Origin: Candidatus Accumulibacter vicinus | Lineage (GTDB): Bacteria > Pseudomonadota > Gammaproteobacteria > Burkholderiales > Rhodocyclaceae | Direction of reading: 5' to 3' | Length of the DNA stretch: 43,267 bases | Assembly: GCA_002425405.1 (NCBI GenBank) | Contig: DIME01000181.1 | Coordinates: 1-43,267 of the forward strand | Shown: positions 23,647-32,896 of the stretch, in pieces | Position numbering within the stretch: the first letter of the stretch is position 1 | Layout of the letters: the number at the start of each line of letters is the position of its first letter | The notes under the pieces: generated by a model | The model's input: the letters and a program-made list of their open reading frames with translations, nothing else | What the model was told of the DNA's origin: nothing | The model's database searches: none | Made by a program: the position numbers and the translations under genes

Positions 23647-25110
23647 ATGAAATATCACGACCTGCGCGAATTCATCGCGCAACTGGAAAGCCTTGGCGAA
23701 CTCAGGCGCATCGGCGTCGCAGTAGACACGCATCTGGAGATCACCGAGATTTGCGATCGCGTGCTGCGTGCCGGCGGACCGGCGCTACTCTTCGAGAATC
23801 CCCGGGGACATGCCATGCCGGTACTGGCCAATCTCTTCGGCACCCCGCGGCGAGTCGCGCTGGGCATGGGGCAGGACTCGGTACGGGCCTTACGCGAGGT
23901 CGGCAAGCTGCTCGCCTACCTCAAGGAGCCGGAACCGCCGAAGGGGCTCAAGGATGCCTGGGACAAGCTGCCGGTTCTCCGGCAGGTGCTCAACATGGCG
24001 CCGCGCGTGCGCTCTTCGGCGCCTTGTCAGGAACTCGTCTGGGAAGGTAGAGACGTCGATCTGTCGCGTCTGCCGATCCAGTTCTGCTGGCCGGGTGACG
24101 CAGCGCCGTTGATCACCTGGGGGCTGACCGTGACGCGCGGGCCGCACAAGAGTCGCCAGAACCTGGGCATCTATCGCCAGCAGGTGATCGGGAGCAACCG
24201 GGTGATCATGCGCTGGCTGGCGCATCGCGGCGGCGCACTCGATTTTCGCGAGCACTGCCTGCAGCAACCGGGCCAGCCTTTCCCGGTCGCAGTGGTGCTG
24301 GGCGCCGATCCGGCAACGATTCTCGCAGCCGTGACACCGGTGCCGGACAGTCTCTCCGAATACCAGTTTGCCGGTCTGCTGCGCGGGGCCAGGACTGACG
24401 TGGTGAAGTGCCTGGGCTCCGATCTGCAGGTGCCGGCGACCGCCGAGATCGTTCTCGAAGGATTCATCGATCCGGCCGAAAGCGCGCTCGAAGGACCCTA
24501 TGGCGACCATACCGGCTATTACAACGAGCAGGCGCGCTTCCCGGTGTTCACCATCGAGCGCATCACGATGCGCCGGCAAGCGATCTACCACAGCACCTAT
24601 ACCGGCAAGCCACCGGACGAACCGGCGATGCTCGGCGTGGCGCTCAACGAAGTGTTCGTACCGCTGTTGCAGAAGCAGTTTCCCGAGATCGTCGATTTCT
24701 ACCTGCCACCGGAAGGCTGCTCGTATCGCCTGGCGACGGTCAGCATCCGGAAGCAATATCCGGGGCACGCCAAACGCGTGATGTTCGGAATCTGGAGTTT
24801 CCTGCGCCAGTTCATGTATACCAAGTTCATCATCGTGGTGGACGACGATGTCGATATCCGCGACTGGAAGGAAGTGATCTGGGCGATGACCACACGCGTC
24901 GATGCGGCGCGCGACACCCTGATCGCCGAAAATACGCCCATCGACTATCTCGACTTTGCCAGCCCGGTCGCCGGTCTTGGCAGCAAGATGGGAATCGACG
25001 CCACCCACAAGTGGCCTGGCGAAACCACTCGCGAGTGGGGAACACCGATCGTCATGGATGCTGCCGTGAAACGGCGCGTCGACGCGTTGTGGAACGAGCT
25101 AGATCTGTAA
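23647..25110 (+). CDS. ubiD: 3-octaprenyl-4-hydroxybenzoate carboxy-lyase
   Basis: 487 residues, the usual UbiD length. It removes the carboxyl group from the prenylated hydroxybenzoate, using prenylated FMN supplied by UbiX (not in this window). Recognisable segments are MKYHDLREFIAQLE at the start, NLGIYRQQVIGSNRVIMRW in the middle, EGPYGDHTGYYNEQARFPVF, and DDDVDIRDWKEVIWAMTTR with GSKMGIDATHKWPGE near the end. Co-location with ubiA makes sense as consecutive pathway steps. Confidence 0.97.
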   Translation: MKYHDLREFIAQLESLGELRRIGVAVDTHLEITEICDRVLRAGGPALLFENPRGHAMPVLANLFGTPRRVALGMGQDSVRALREVGKLLAYLKEPEPPKGLKDAWDKLPVLRQVLNMAPRVRSSAPCQELVWEGRDVDLSRLPIQFCWPGDAAPLITWGLTVTRGPHKSRQNLGIYRQQVIGSNRVIMRWLAHRGGALDFREHCLQQPGQPFPVAVVLGADPATILAAVTPVPDSLSEYQFAGLLRGARTDVVKCLGSDLQVPATAEIVLEGFIDPAESALEGPYGDHTGYYNEQARFPVFTIERITMRRQAIYHSTYTGKPPDEPAMLGVALNEVFVPLLQKQFPEIVDFYLPPEGCSYRLATVSIRKQYPGHAKRVMFGIWSFLRQFMYTKFIIVVDDDVDIRDWKEVIWAMTTRVDAARDTLIAENTPIDYLDFASPVAGLGSKMGIDATHKWPGETTREWGTPIVMDAAVKRRVDALWNELDL

Positions 25111-25156
25111 GTGCCCGTGCTCCGCTCGGCCGGGGCAGCCAAAACTGGAGAGCAAA

Positions 25157-25558
25157 GTGAACAATGACCTGATTCCCGAAAAGAATATCGATGGTGCGCG
25201 CGCCTGGTGCCATGTCATCTACGGCCTGCACGCACTGGCCGTAGTGGTTGGAGTCACCGGCGCGGCGACGGTCGCCGGTGCTTTTGTCTTCGGGCTGCCA
25301 TCGCTGATTGCCGTCGTTCTCAATTACCTCAAGCGCGCCGAGGTCTCGGGCACCTGGCTCTACAGCCACTATCGCTGGCAAATCCGGACCTTCTGGTTCA
25401 CGCTGCTCTGGCTGCTGGTCTACGGCCTGCTGATCATCACCCTCATCGGTATTCCGATCGCCTGGATATTGATCGTGATCCTCGGTCTGTGGGTCGCCTA
25501 TCGTGTCATTCGCGGCTGGCTCGCGCTGGCAGACCGGCGACCGATCGGGGACAGTTGA
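25157..25558 (+). CDS. Small membrane protein (DUF4870-like)
   Basis: 133 residues. After a polar start (MNNDLIPEKNIDGARAWCHV) there are about three hydrophobic segments: ALAVVVGVTGAATVAGAFVFGLPSLIAVVLNY, FWFTLLWLLVYGLLIITLIGIP and IAWILIVILGLWVAYRVIRGW. A hydrophilic loop (LKRAEVSGTWLYSHYRWQIR) lies between them. This resembles DUF4870/Tic20-like membrane proteins often found near betaproteobacterial ubiD. An AGAG ribosome site precedes the ATG at 25157. The function is unknown. Confidence 0.75.
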   Translation: MNNDLIPEKNIDGARAWCHVIYGLHALAVVVGVTGAATVAGAFVFGLPSLIAVVLNYLKRAEVSGTWLYSHYRWQIRTFWFTLLWLLVYGLLIITLIGIPIAWILIVILGLWVAYRVIRGWLALADRRPIGDS

Positions 25559-25599
25559 GCTTGCCGGATTGTCGGCGCTGCGCAGTTTGGTCGAGTTTG

Positions 25600-28500
25600 G
25601 TGCGTAGCGGTCACCTCCTGTTCCTCACGCTGGCGACGCTGTGGCCAATTTGCGGCGCTGCCGGCAGCGCCGCTGCGCTGGCCGTGGTCATCGACGACAA
25701 CTATCCGCCCTATGTGTTTCGCGATGCCGGCGGCACTCTCACGGGTTACCTGGTCGATCGCTGGAGGCTATGGGAAAAGAAGACCGAGGTGCCTGTCGAC
25801 CTGCAGGGAAGCGACTGGGCGACCGCACAGCAACGCATGAGCCGGCAGCAGGCGGCCGTCATCGATACCGTCTTCCGGACTCCGGAACGCGAGCGCACAC
25901 TCGATTTTTCGCCGCCTTACGAAACGATCCCGGTGTCGATCTTCACCCATGCCAGCATCGGCGGTATCGTCGATGCCATGACCCTGCAGGGTTTTCTGGT
26001 CGGCGTGAAGGCTGGAGACGCCTGTGCCACGAAGCTGACCAGCCTTGGCATCAGCACGCTGCAGACGTTCGCCAGTTACGAGGCGCTGGTGCGCGGGGCC
26101 GTGGAAGGAAAAGTCCGGGTGTTCTGTCTCGACGAGCCGCCCGCCAACTACCTGCTTTACCTGAATCACGCCGAACATCTGTTCAACAAGGCTTTCATCT
26201 TGTATACGGGGGAGTTCCACCGGGCCGTGCAGAAAGGCGATAGCGCCACTCTGGCACTGCTGCAGAAGGGTTTTGCCAGCATTTCTCCCGACGAAGAGCG
26301 GGCACTGCGTCAGAAATGGATGGGAACCCCGCTGATCCTGTCCCCCTTTGCGCGCTATCTTGGCTACGCCCTGCTGGTCGGCTCGTTGATCGGTGGTCTG
26401 CTGTTGATCTGGGTGCTGACCCTGCGGCGCGTCGTCCGACAGCGCACCGCCCAGCTCCAAGCCACCCTCAATGCCGTTCCCGATCTGATGTTCGAAGTGG
26501 GACTCGATGGTCGCTACCATGACTACCATTCTCCGCGTACCGATCTGTTGGCTGCCCCCCCTGATCGCCTGATCGGCAGGCTGGTGTCGGAGGTGCTGCC
26601 GCCCGCTGCCGCGGCCATTTGCCTGTCGGCCTTGCGCGAGGCGGAGGAGACCGGTCGCTCGCTGGGCCACCAGTTCGAGTTGCAGTTGGCGCAGGGAAGC
26701 TGCTGGTTCGAACTGTCGGTCGCCCGCAAGGTTGCCGCGACCGCCAAAGAGCCGCGCTTCATCGTCCTCTCTCGGGACATCAGCGGGCGCAAGCAGGCGG
26801 AGGCCGCGCTGCTGCGGCGCAGCGAGCAACTGGCGCTGATGTCGGCCGCCAGTCAGGAAATCAACAGCGAGCTGGAAATCCCGCTCGTGCTGCGCCAACT
26901 CGTGGCCGCTGCCCTGAAAATCACCGCCGCGACGACAGGAGCAGCGGCGCGCTTTTGCGACGGACAGATGGTTTTCAGCGAGTACCACCACGCAGGTCGG
27001 TGGATGCCCATGGACTACCGTTTCCCGAGCGGTTATGGCGTACCGGGCCGGGTCATACAGAGCAGAACGTTTTATCTCAGCAACGATGCCGAGGACGATC
27101 CTTATATAACCCCGGAGATTCAACAGGCACTGGCTTCCCACAACCTGCTCGACATGCCGATCATCAGCCGCCACGGCGAGCTGCTCGGTTGTTTCGAGAT
27201 CCACAACAAGCCCGGCGGTTTCGACGAGACCGATGTGCAGTTGTTACAAGGTCTGGCGGCGAGCGCAGCGGTCGCGCTGGAAAACACGGCCTTGCTCGCC
27301 GAACGCCGGCAGGCGGAGCAGGCGTTGCGGGAAAGCGAGGCGCTGAAGGCGTCGGTGCTCGCCCATGCCGCCTGCGGCATCGTTGCCACCGATCCTGATG
27401 GACTGATCACGGTATTCAATCCGGGCGCTGAAACGATCCTCGGCTACCGGGCCGACGAGGTGATCGGCCAGGTGACCCCTCTCCTTTTTCACGACAGCGA
27501 CGAGATCGCGGCGTTGGCTGCGGTGTTGAGCGAGACCCTGGGATATCGGGTTGAAGCCGGTTTCGACGCGCTGGTCGCCAGGGCGTGCAGCAACCGCGAA
27601 GTCGATGAGCGGGAAATGGCCGTGATACGCAAGGACGGCTGCCGCCGCAGCGTGCGCCTGTCGGTGACGGTGATGGACAATCTGCAGGGAGAGATTGCCG
27701 GCTACCTCGGCACCCTGGTCGACATCACCGAGCAAAAGGAAGCCGAGGCCAGCATCAAGCGTCTGGCGCACTTCGACCCGCTGACCGGTCTGCCCAACCG
27801 CAGCCTGCTCGCCGAGCGGGTCAGGCATGATCTGAGTCGCGCCCAGCGAGGTCGCGAGTCTCTGGCACTGATGTTCCTCGACCTCGACCGCTTCAAGAAC
27901 GTCAATGATTCGCTCGGACACCGGATTGGCGACGAGATCCTGGTTCAGCTCGCCAGGCGTCTGATCGGCGCCGTCCGCGCGGAAGATACCATTTCCCGTC
28001 TGGGTGGCGACGAATTCATCCTCGTCTTGCCGAATACCGACGCCACCGGCGCCGCGCACGTGGCAAGCAAACTGCTCGAAGTCACCGCACCCTCTTATCG
28101 CATCGAACAGCATGAACTGAGCTGCACGGTGTCGCTGGGGATTGCCATGTATCCGGCCGATGGCGAATGCTTCGAAACCCTGTCGATGTGCGCGGATACG
28201 GCAATGTATCGCGCCAAGCAGCACGGCCGCAATGCCTATTGCTTCTTTACCCCCGAGATGCAGGAACGATCGACACGCACCCTGCAAATCGAAAACGACC
28301 TGCGGCGCGCGCTCGAACATGGAGAGCTGAGCCTGCATTTCCAGCCGCAGTTCATGATCGCCGCGCGTCGTCTGGTCGGGGCCGAAGCGCTGCTGCGCTG
28401 GCAGCATCCCGAACTGGGGAGGGTCCCGCCGGCCGAGTTCATTCCGATTGCCGAAGAGTCCGGGCTGATTCTGCCGATTGGCGAATGGGTCCTGCGCGAT

Positions 28501-29052
28501 GCAGTTCGCCAGATGCGTCTCTGGCGACAAGCCGGCCTGCCGCTGCTGACCGTTGCCGTCAACCTCTCGGCAGTGCAGTTTCGACAGGCGAATCTGGCCG
28601 AGGTGGTGTCACGAATCCTCGACGAGGAAGGTCTGTCGGCGCAGTTTCTCGAGCTGGAGTTGACCGAGAGCGTGGCCATGGACAACCCGCTGGCGGCGGT
28701 CAAGCTGATGGACAAGCTGCGCGCGCGCGGGGTGCGCATCTCGATCGACGACTTCGGTACCGACTATTCCTCAATGAGCTACCTCAAGCGTTTTCAGGCC
28801 CACAAGCTCAAGATCGATCGCTCGTTTGTCGCCGATCTGGCTGCCGATCCGGATGATGAGGCAATCATTGTGGCGATTATCAGCCTGGCGCACAGCCTCG
28901 GCCTGCAGGCCATCGCTGAAGGGGTCGAAAGCGAGGAGCAACTGTCCTTCCTGCATGCCAAGGGCTGCGATCAGGCACAGGGCCATCTGTTCAGCGAACC
29001 GCTGCCGGCGACGCAGTTCGAAGCCTTTGCACGTCACGCCTGCCGGTGCTGA
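25600..29052 (+). CDS. Periplasmic-binding/PAS/GAF/GGDEF/EAL receptor
   Basis: About 1150 residues. A signal peptide leads into a family 3 solute-binding domain (~28-240; VIDDNYPPYVFRDAGGTLTGYLVD is characteristic), then a membrane helix (~250-272), PAS (~288-395), GAF (~427-563), PAS (~580-713), GGDEF with intact RLGGDEF near residue 802 and an RAED inhibitory site, and EAL with GAEALLRW near 928 plus DDFGTDYSSMSYLKR. It probably couples a small periplasmic ligand, perhaps an amino acid, to c-di-GMP turnover. The start is uncertain: GTG 25600 gives a clean signal peptide; TTG 25561, 2 bases after the previous stop, has GGGGA upstream. A far upstream ATG would overlap the membrane-protein gene by 350 bases. 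Confidence 0.93.
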   Translation: MRSGHLLFLTLATLWPICGAAGSAAALAVVIDDNYPPYVFRDAGGTLTGYLVDRWRLWEKKTEVPVDLQGSDWATAQQRMSRQQAAVIDTVFRTPERERTLDFSPPYETIPVSIFTHASIGGIVDAMTLQGFLVGVKAGDACATKLTSLGISTLQTFASYEALVRGAVEGKVRVFCLDEPPANYLLYLNHAEHLFNKAFILYTGEFHRAVQKGDSATLALLQKGFASISPDEERALRQKWMGTPLILSPFARYLGYALLVGSLIGGLLLIWVLTLRRVVRQRTAQLQATLNAVPDLMFEVGLDGRYHDYHSPRTDLLAAPPDRLIGRLVSEVLPPAAAAICLSALREAEETGRSLGHQFELQLAQGSCWFELSVARKVAATAKEPRFIVLSRDISGRKQAEAALLRRSEQLALMSAASQEINSELEIPLVLRQLVAAALKITAATTGAAARFCDGQMVFSEYHHAGRWMPMDYRFPSGYGVPGRVIQSRTFYLSNDAEDDPYITPEIQQALASHNLLDMPIISRHGELLGCFEIHNKPGGFDETDVQLLQGLAASAAVALENTALLAERRQAEQALRESEALKASVLAHAACGIVATDPDGLITVFNPGAETILGYRADEVIGQVTPLLFHDSDEIAALAAVLSETLGYRVEAGFDALVARACSNREVDEREMAVIRKDGCRRSVRLSVTVMDNLQGEIAGYLGTLVDITEQKEAEASIKRLAHFDPLTGLPNRSLLAERVRHDLSRAQRGRESLALMFLDLDRFKNVNDSLGHRIGDEILVQLARRLIGAVRAEDTISRLGGDEFILVLPNTDATGAAHVASKLLEVTAPSYRIEQHELSCTVSLGIAMYPADGECFETLSMCADTAMYRAKQHGRNAYCFFTPEMQERSTRTLQIENDLRRALEHGELSLHFQPQFMIAARRLVGAEALLRWQHPELGRVPPAEFIPIAEESGLILPIGEWVLRDAVRQMRLWRQAGLPLLTVAVNLSAVQFRQANLAEVVSRILDEEGLSAQFLELELTESVAMDNPLAAVKLMDKLRARGVRISIDDFGTDYSSMSYLKRFQAHKLKIDRSFVADLAADPDDEAIIVAIISLAHSLGLQAIAEGVESEEQLSFLHAKGCDQAQGHLFSEPLPATQFEAFARHACRC

Positions 29053-29063
29053 GGAGGAGGTGC

Positions 29064-30485
29064 TCAGCGCTTCGCCACCCAGAGCAGCAGGGCATCGATT
29101 GCCGGCTTGCCGAGTCTGGCTTGCGGGTCGTTGATCAGACAGACGACGATCCAGCGCTTGCCGCTGTGGTCGAGCAGGAAACCGGCCAGTGCCCGAACCC
29201 CTTCGAGATAACCGGTCTTCAGGTGCGCGCGCCCGGACGCCAATCCCTCATTGAAACGCTTGCGCAAAGTGCCGTCGACGCCGGCGATCGGCAATGAGGC
29301 GATAAGCTCGGGCATCACCGGACTGTGCCAGGCAGCGCGCAGCAAGGCGGCCAGGCTGGCGGCCGAGATGCGCTCGCTGCGCGACAGGCCGGAGCCGTTG
29401 TCGAGCACCAGTTCGGGCAGGTGCAGCCCCTTCGCCTGCAGCCAGCCGACGATCTGACGGCGCGCGCCCACGGCCGTCGCCGGGCGCTCGCTGTCGAGGG
29501 TCAGGAACAGTTGGCGCGCCATCACGTTGTTACTGAACTTGTTGATGTCGCGAATCACCTCGCCGAGCGCCGGTGACTCCTGCACCGCCAGCATGCGCGC
29601 ACTGGCCGGCACATGGCCTTCGCGGACACGGCCGCTGAAACTGCCGCCGAGTTCGCGCCACAGAGCCCGGAACAGACCCTCGACCTGCAGGTCGGCAGCC
29701 CAGGGTGCCAGGTGTAGCGCCTTTTCGCCGCAGGCGGCCGGAAAACGACCCCCCAGTTCGATGCTCTGGCCATTGACCACTGGCCTGATCTGTTCGCGCC
29801 AGTCGCCGCAGGCCTCGTTGCCGAGGCTCAGGCGATTGTCGATGCGCAGGCCTTCGCTCGGCGTTTCGGCGATCACCTTGACCGCCTGGCGCGCCGGCTC
29901 CGGCAACAGCGTCAGGCGGACGCTCTTGAGGTTCACCAGCAGCGCGTCCGGACCGGCGTTGTACGGTCGCAGCGGCTCCTTGTCGAATTCGCCCGGATCG
30001 TGTGGCGGAACTGCGAAAGCGCTGCGATCCAGAACCAGGTCGCCAGCGATTTCGGTCACGCCACGCGCGCGCAGTTGCCGAAGCAGCAGCCAGAACTGTT
30101 CGAGACCGAGTTTGGGATCGCCGCTGCCGCGCAGATAGAGGTGGCCATCGAGTCGGCCGTTGGCCGGGGCAGATTCGGCGAGCACCTCGGTGCGCCAGGT
30201 ATGCGCCGGCCCGAGCAGTTCGAGGGCGGCGTAAGTGGTCAGCAGCTTCATGGCCGAGGCCGGGTTCATGGCCTGCCGCGGGTGATGAGCAAGCAGCGGC
30301 GGGCCACCATCGACCGCCTGCACGACAATGGCGACCGAGCGCGCGGGGATGCCGGCTTCCTGCAGCGCCTGACTGACGGCCGGCGGCAAGTCTGCCGCCT
30401 GGGCTGCCGACAGGCCGAGCACGATCAGCACGAGGACGACGATTCTGCGGAGGGTTGCCCTCCCTGACTTCAGCCGTGCTCCCAA
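29064..30485 (-). CDS. dacB: D-alanyl-D-alanine carboxypeptidase/endopeptidase (PBP4)
   Basis: About 473 residues, a periplasmic low-molecular-weight class C penicillin-binding protein that trims and cleaves peptidoglycan cross-links. All three active-site motifs are present: Ser77-x-x-Lys80 in NPASAMKLL, SNN in KFSNNVMARQ and KTG in HLKTGYLEGV. The signal peptide is LRRIVVLVLIVLGLSAAQA. No ATG lies close upstream: TTG 30485 gives a good signal peptide but has a poor ribosome site; ATG 30563 would overlap the CYTH-CHAD gene by 94 bases. It overlaps that gene in any case, so translation is probably coupled. It converges with the PAS/GGDEF/EAL gene. Confidence 0.9.
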   Translation of the reverse strand: MGARLKSGRATLRRIVVLVLIVLGLSAAQAADLPPAVSQALQEAGIPARSVAIVVQAVDGGPPLLAHHPRQAMNPASAMKLLTTYAALELLGPAHTWRTEVLAESAPANGRLDGHLYLRGSGDPKLGLEQFWLLLRQLRARGVTEIAGDLVLDRSAFAVPPHDPGEFDKEPLRPYNAGPDALLVNLKSVRLTLLPEPARQAVKVIAETPSEGLRIDNRLSLGNEACGDWREQIRPVVNGQSIELGGRFPAACGEKALHLAPWAADLQVEGLFRALWRELGGSFSGRVREGHVPASARMLAVQESPALGEVIRDINKFSNNVMARQLFLTLDSERPATAVGARRQIVGWLQAKGLHLPELVLDNGSGLSRSERISAASLAALLRAAWHSPVMPELIASLPIAGVDGTLRKRFNEGLASGRAHLKTGYLEGVRALAGFLLDHSGKRWIVVCLINDPQARLGKPAIDALLLWVAKR

Positions 30486-31948
30486 GGTGGCGGGTGGCTG
30501 AGAAACTTGGTCAGCAGCGAGTCGAGTTGACTGAGCATCAGGTCGTTGCGTCCAGCCAGCCAAGCGCGGACCAGGTCGCTGTGGTGACCGGGCAGAGCCT
30601 GCACGGCAAGCTGTTCGGCGACGGTGGTGTCGTTCATCCGGCCGAGCAGGTCGAGCAGTCCGGTGGCATTCTGCTGATAGCGCTGAATGCGCCGTGCCGG
30701 AAACAGCGGGGCGAAGAACTCGAGCGCGTAACGCAGCCGCTTCAAGGCGACACGCAGGGCATGCCGGGCTTCGGGATCCGCATCCTTGGTTTCAGTCGCC
30801 AGTTCGGCGACGCGTTTGGCGCGCTTGTTCAAGGAGCGCGGTGCAAAGGCGGTGATTGGCGGCTTCTTGCTTTCCGGAAGGGCAACGGTGGCGGCAGTGA
30901 ATTCGAGCAGCAACTGCGAATAGGTGGGCGCGGTCATGGCCGCCCGCGCCGTCTTGCGACAGGCAGTCAGGTGGCTGTTGGCCTGGCTGGTAAGCCGGTG
31001 CAGGTCGGCATGATCGGGAAATGCCTGGTTGATCGGCGGCAGGATTTCGGTGATGAAGACATCCCAGTTGCGGGTGTCGCCCAGTTGATTGGCCAGGGTC
31101 CGCCAACGGGGGTCGAAGTTGCTGACGTATTCTTCCGGCAACAAAGGCCGCCAGAGCCGGATCGCCGAACGCAGGCGGCGCATGGCGACGCGTGCCTGGT
31201 GGACGAATTCGGGCGCGTTGGTCTCGCGCAACCCACGCTCGTTGCCCTGGAGTTGTGCCAGACACGAGAAGAGGGTACTGCGGAAAACGGCGATGCTGGT
31301 CATCCCCATGGTCAGCGCCGCGTCGGCAGCCTTGGCCGGTGTCAGCGAGGTTTCGTCGGCCAGCCGATAGCCGCGCTCGGCCTTGCTGGCACTCTCGGGA
31401 TGCAGCGGCAGATCCTTCTGCAAGGAAAGGGCGGTGTCGAAAAGGTCGGCAACCTTCCCTGCGAGCAGTTCAAGCTCGACTTCGCAGATCGCTTCCTGAC
31501 GGTCGCCGGCGACGATCTTGCCGCGGTCGAGGGCGACCTCGATGCGAGTCCCCTCCTGCGGCGTCAGCAGCCAGAAGCTGCGGGTGAAATCGGTGCTGAA
31601 AACCGGCGCCAGTTCAGGGATCGCCGCTTCGAGAAAGCGGCGAAGCTTGGGGTTGTCCACATGGGAAAAATCGAATTCGCCAGGTTGACCGGGCGCCTCC
31701 CATTCGCGGCGTTGCGCCAGTCCACCGGGCGAGGCCGCGTCACTCTTGACGGTCAGCAGCCATGTCGAGTCCTTGCAGCGGTAACGCACGGCGAGACGTT
31801 TGCGCTGCAAACGCCGGTCAGGCGTGTCATAGTAGGTATTGACCAGCTTCTGTCGGAGCGGCTGGCTGTTGGCCAGCAGCGCGTGTGCAGGTACTCGCCG
31901 GGCAGCGCTTGCCGGCAGGCTCAGCTTGATCTCGGTTTCGATTGCCAT
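30470..31948 (-). CDS. CYTH-CHAD domain protein (inorganic triphosphatase family)
   Basis: 492 residues. The start MAIETEIKLSLP contains the ExExK signature of the CYTH (adenylate cyclase/thiamine triphosphatase) tunnel fold (~1-200), with acidic and basic strands such as RLAVRYRCKDSTWLLTVK. The C-terminal half (~220-490) is a helical CHAD domain rich in His, Arg and Lys (FVHQARVAMRRLRSAIRLW, HALRVALKRLRYALEFFAPLF). CYTH-CHAD proteins such as E. coli YgiF hydrolyse inorganic triphosphate, and CHAD domains bind polyphosphate. A part in polyphosphate metabolism is plausible. It lies between a Crp/Fnr regulator and dacB on the same strand. Confidence 0.93.
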   Translation of the reverse strand: MAIETEIKLSLPASAARRVPAHALLANSQPLRQKLVNTYYDTPDRRLQRKRLAVRYRCKDSTWLLTVKSDAASPGGLAQRREWEAPGQPGEFDFSHVDNPKLRRFLEAAIPELAPVFSTDFTRSFWLLTPQEGTRIEVALDRGKIVAGDRQEAICEVELELLAGKVADLFDTALSLQKDLPLHPESASKAERGYRLADETSLTPAKAADAALTMGMTSIAVFRSTLFSCLAQLQGNERGLRETNAPEFVHQARVAMRRLRSAIRLWRPLLPEEYVSNFDPRWRTLANQLGDTRNWDVFITEILPPINQAFPDHADLHRLTSQANSHLTACRKTARAAMTAPTYSQLLLEFTAATVALPESKKPPITAFAPRSLNKRAKRVAELATETKDADPEARHALRVALKRLRYALEFFAPLFPARRIQRYQQNATGLLDLLGRMNDTTVAEQLAVQALPGHHSDLVRAWLAGRNDLMLSQLDSLLTKFLSHPPPWEHG

Positions 31949-31997
31949 TTCTTTTTCTCTCCTCGTAGGGGGATGTAGGTGCTAGGTGCCGCAGTTT

Positions 31998-32690
31998 TCA
32001 GGAATCATGCATACGCAGTTTCTCGACATCGGGAATGTGGATCCTTCGCCCATCAACGACAATCAGCCCTTTCTCCGAGAGCTCGTGCAGGATACGCGAG
32101 AAGTGCTCCTGCGTCAGGTTGAGGCGCGAGGCAATGACGCCCTTGTTGGGCGGCAAGGTCACGGTGATTCCCTTGCCTCCTCCGCCGGAAATGTCCAGCA
32201 GCAGATAAGCGATGATGCGCTGACGGCCCGAACACAGCGAATACGATTCCACGTCTCTGACCAGGTGGTGCAGACGCATCGAGAGTCCGGCAATCATCTT
32301 GCGGCCAAACTTCGGGTCCGCGTCGAGTTCGTCGAGAATCGCCGTCTTCGAGATGTGCAGCAGCAGCGAGTCGGCCAGTGCCTGCGCATAGACCACGAAC
32401 GATCTGTCCGCGAACATCACGGCCTCACCGAAGGTCTGACCCTGCCCGATGATGTCGATGACTTTTTCCCCGCCTTGCGGCGAGGTGAATGCCAGTTTCA
32501 CCTGGCCATAAACCAGCAGGTAGAACCCGGTCGGGGTATCTCCCTTGTGAAACAGGATGTCCCCGCGCGAAGCGGTGATTTCACGTGTGCCGCGCGCAAG
32601 GCGTGCGATTTCTTCTTTATCCAGCCCGTTGAACAGCGGCACATGCGCCAGCAGCGCTTCAATGTTGATGCCGTGTTGGATTGAGTGCAT
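31998..32690 (-). CDS. Crp/Fnr family transcriptional regulator
   Basis: 230 residues: an N-terminal cyclic-nucleotide-type sensor (~15-135; GDILFHKGDTPTGFYLLVYGQVKL), a long dimer helix (~135-165) and a winged helix-turn-helix (~175-220; GVIASRLNLTQEHFSRILHELSEKGLI). It lacks the N-terminal cysteine cluster of FNR, so it is not an iron-sulfur oxygen sensor of that type; a Dnr-like haem/NO sensor or a nucleotide sensor is possible. It starts with the ATG at 32690 and lies 50 bases upstream of the CYTH-CHAD gene. Confidence 0.92.
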   Translation of the reverse strand: MHSIQHGINIEALLAHVPLFNGLDKEEIARLARGTREITASRGDILFHKGDTPTGFYLLVYGQVKLAFTSPQGGEKVIDIIGQGQTFGEAVMFADRSFVVYAQALADSLLLHISKTAILDELDADPKFGRKMIAGLSMRLHHLVRDVESYSLCSGRQRIIAYLLLDISGGGGKGITVTLPPNKGVIASRLNLTQEHFSRILHELSEKGLIVVDGRRIHIPDVEKLRMHDS

Positions 32691-32818
32691 GAGCAGTTTT
32701 TCGAAGGAATCAGCGAGCGCCGAAATTGGCAGTCGGCAATATTCGCATTTGTGACCTTCAGGGGCAAGAGTATTGCACGAGAAGCGAGAGCGATATGGCG
32801 ATCAAAAATGGCCGGTCT

Positions 32819-32844
32819 GATCGGGAGAATACCGGGGCCCGATC
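32819..32844 (-). terminator. Possible terminator of the argS-SPOR-dsbA-SDR unit
   Basis: GATCGGG and CCCGATC form a 7-bp stem around a 12-base loop, about 50 bases past the dehydrogenase stop. Reading leftward, a short T-run (ATTTTTGAT) follows about 10 bases after the stem. The T-run is late and short, so termination is uncertain. The remaining 32691-32896 sequence should also hold the promoter of the Crp/Fnr gene, which I could not place. Confidence 0.35.
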
Positions 32845-32896
32845 TGGCGCGAGTAGGGCGGGGAGATTCGTGCGTCGCCGACCACTTTTACTACGG

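Noticed and set aside
25207..25599. Upstream ATG extension of the binding-domain/GGDEF/EAL protein
   Set aside because: It would overlap the small membrane-protein gene by 350 bases, and the encoded arginine-rich sequence is a frame shadow.
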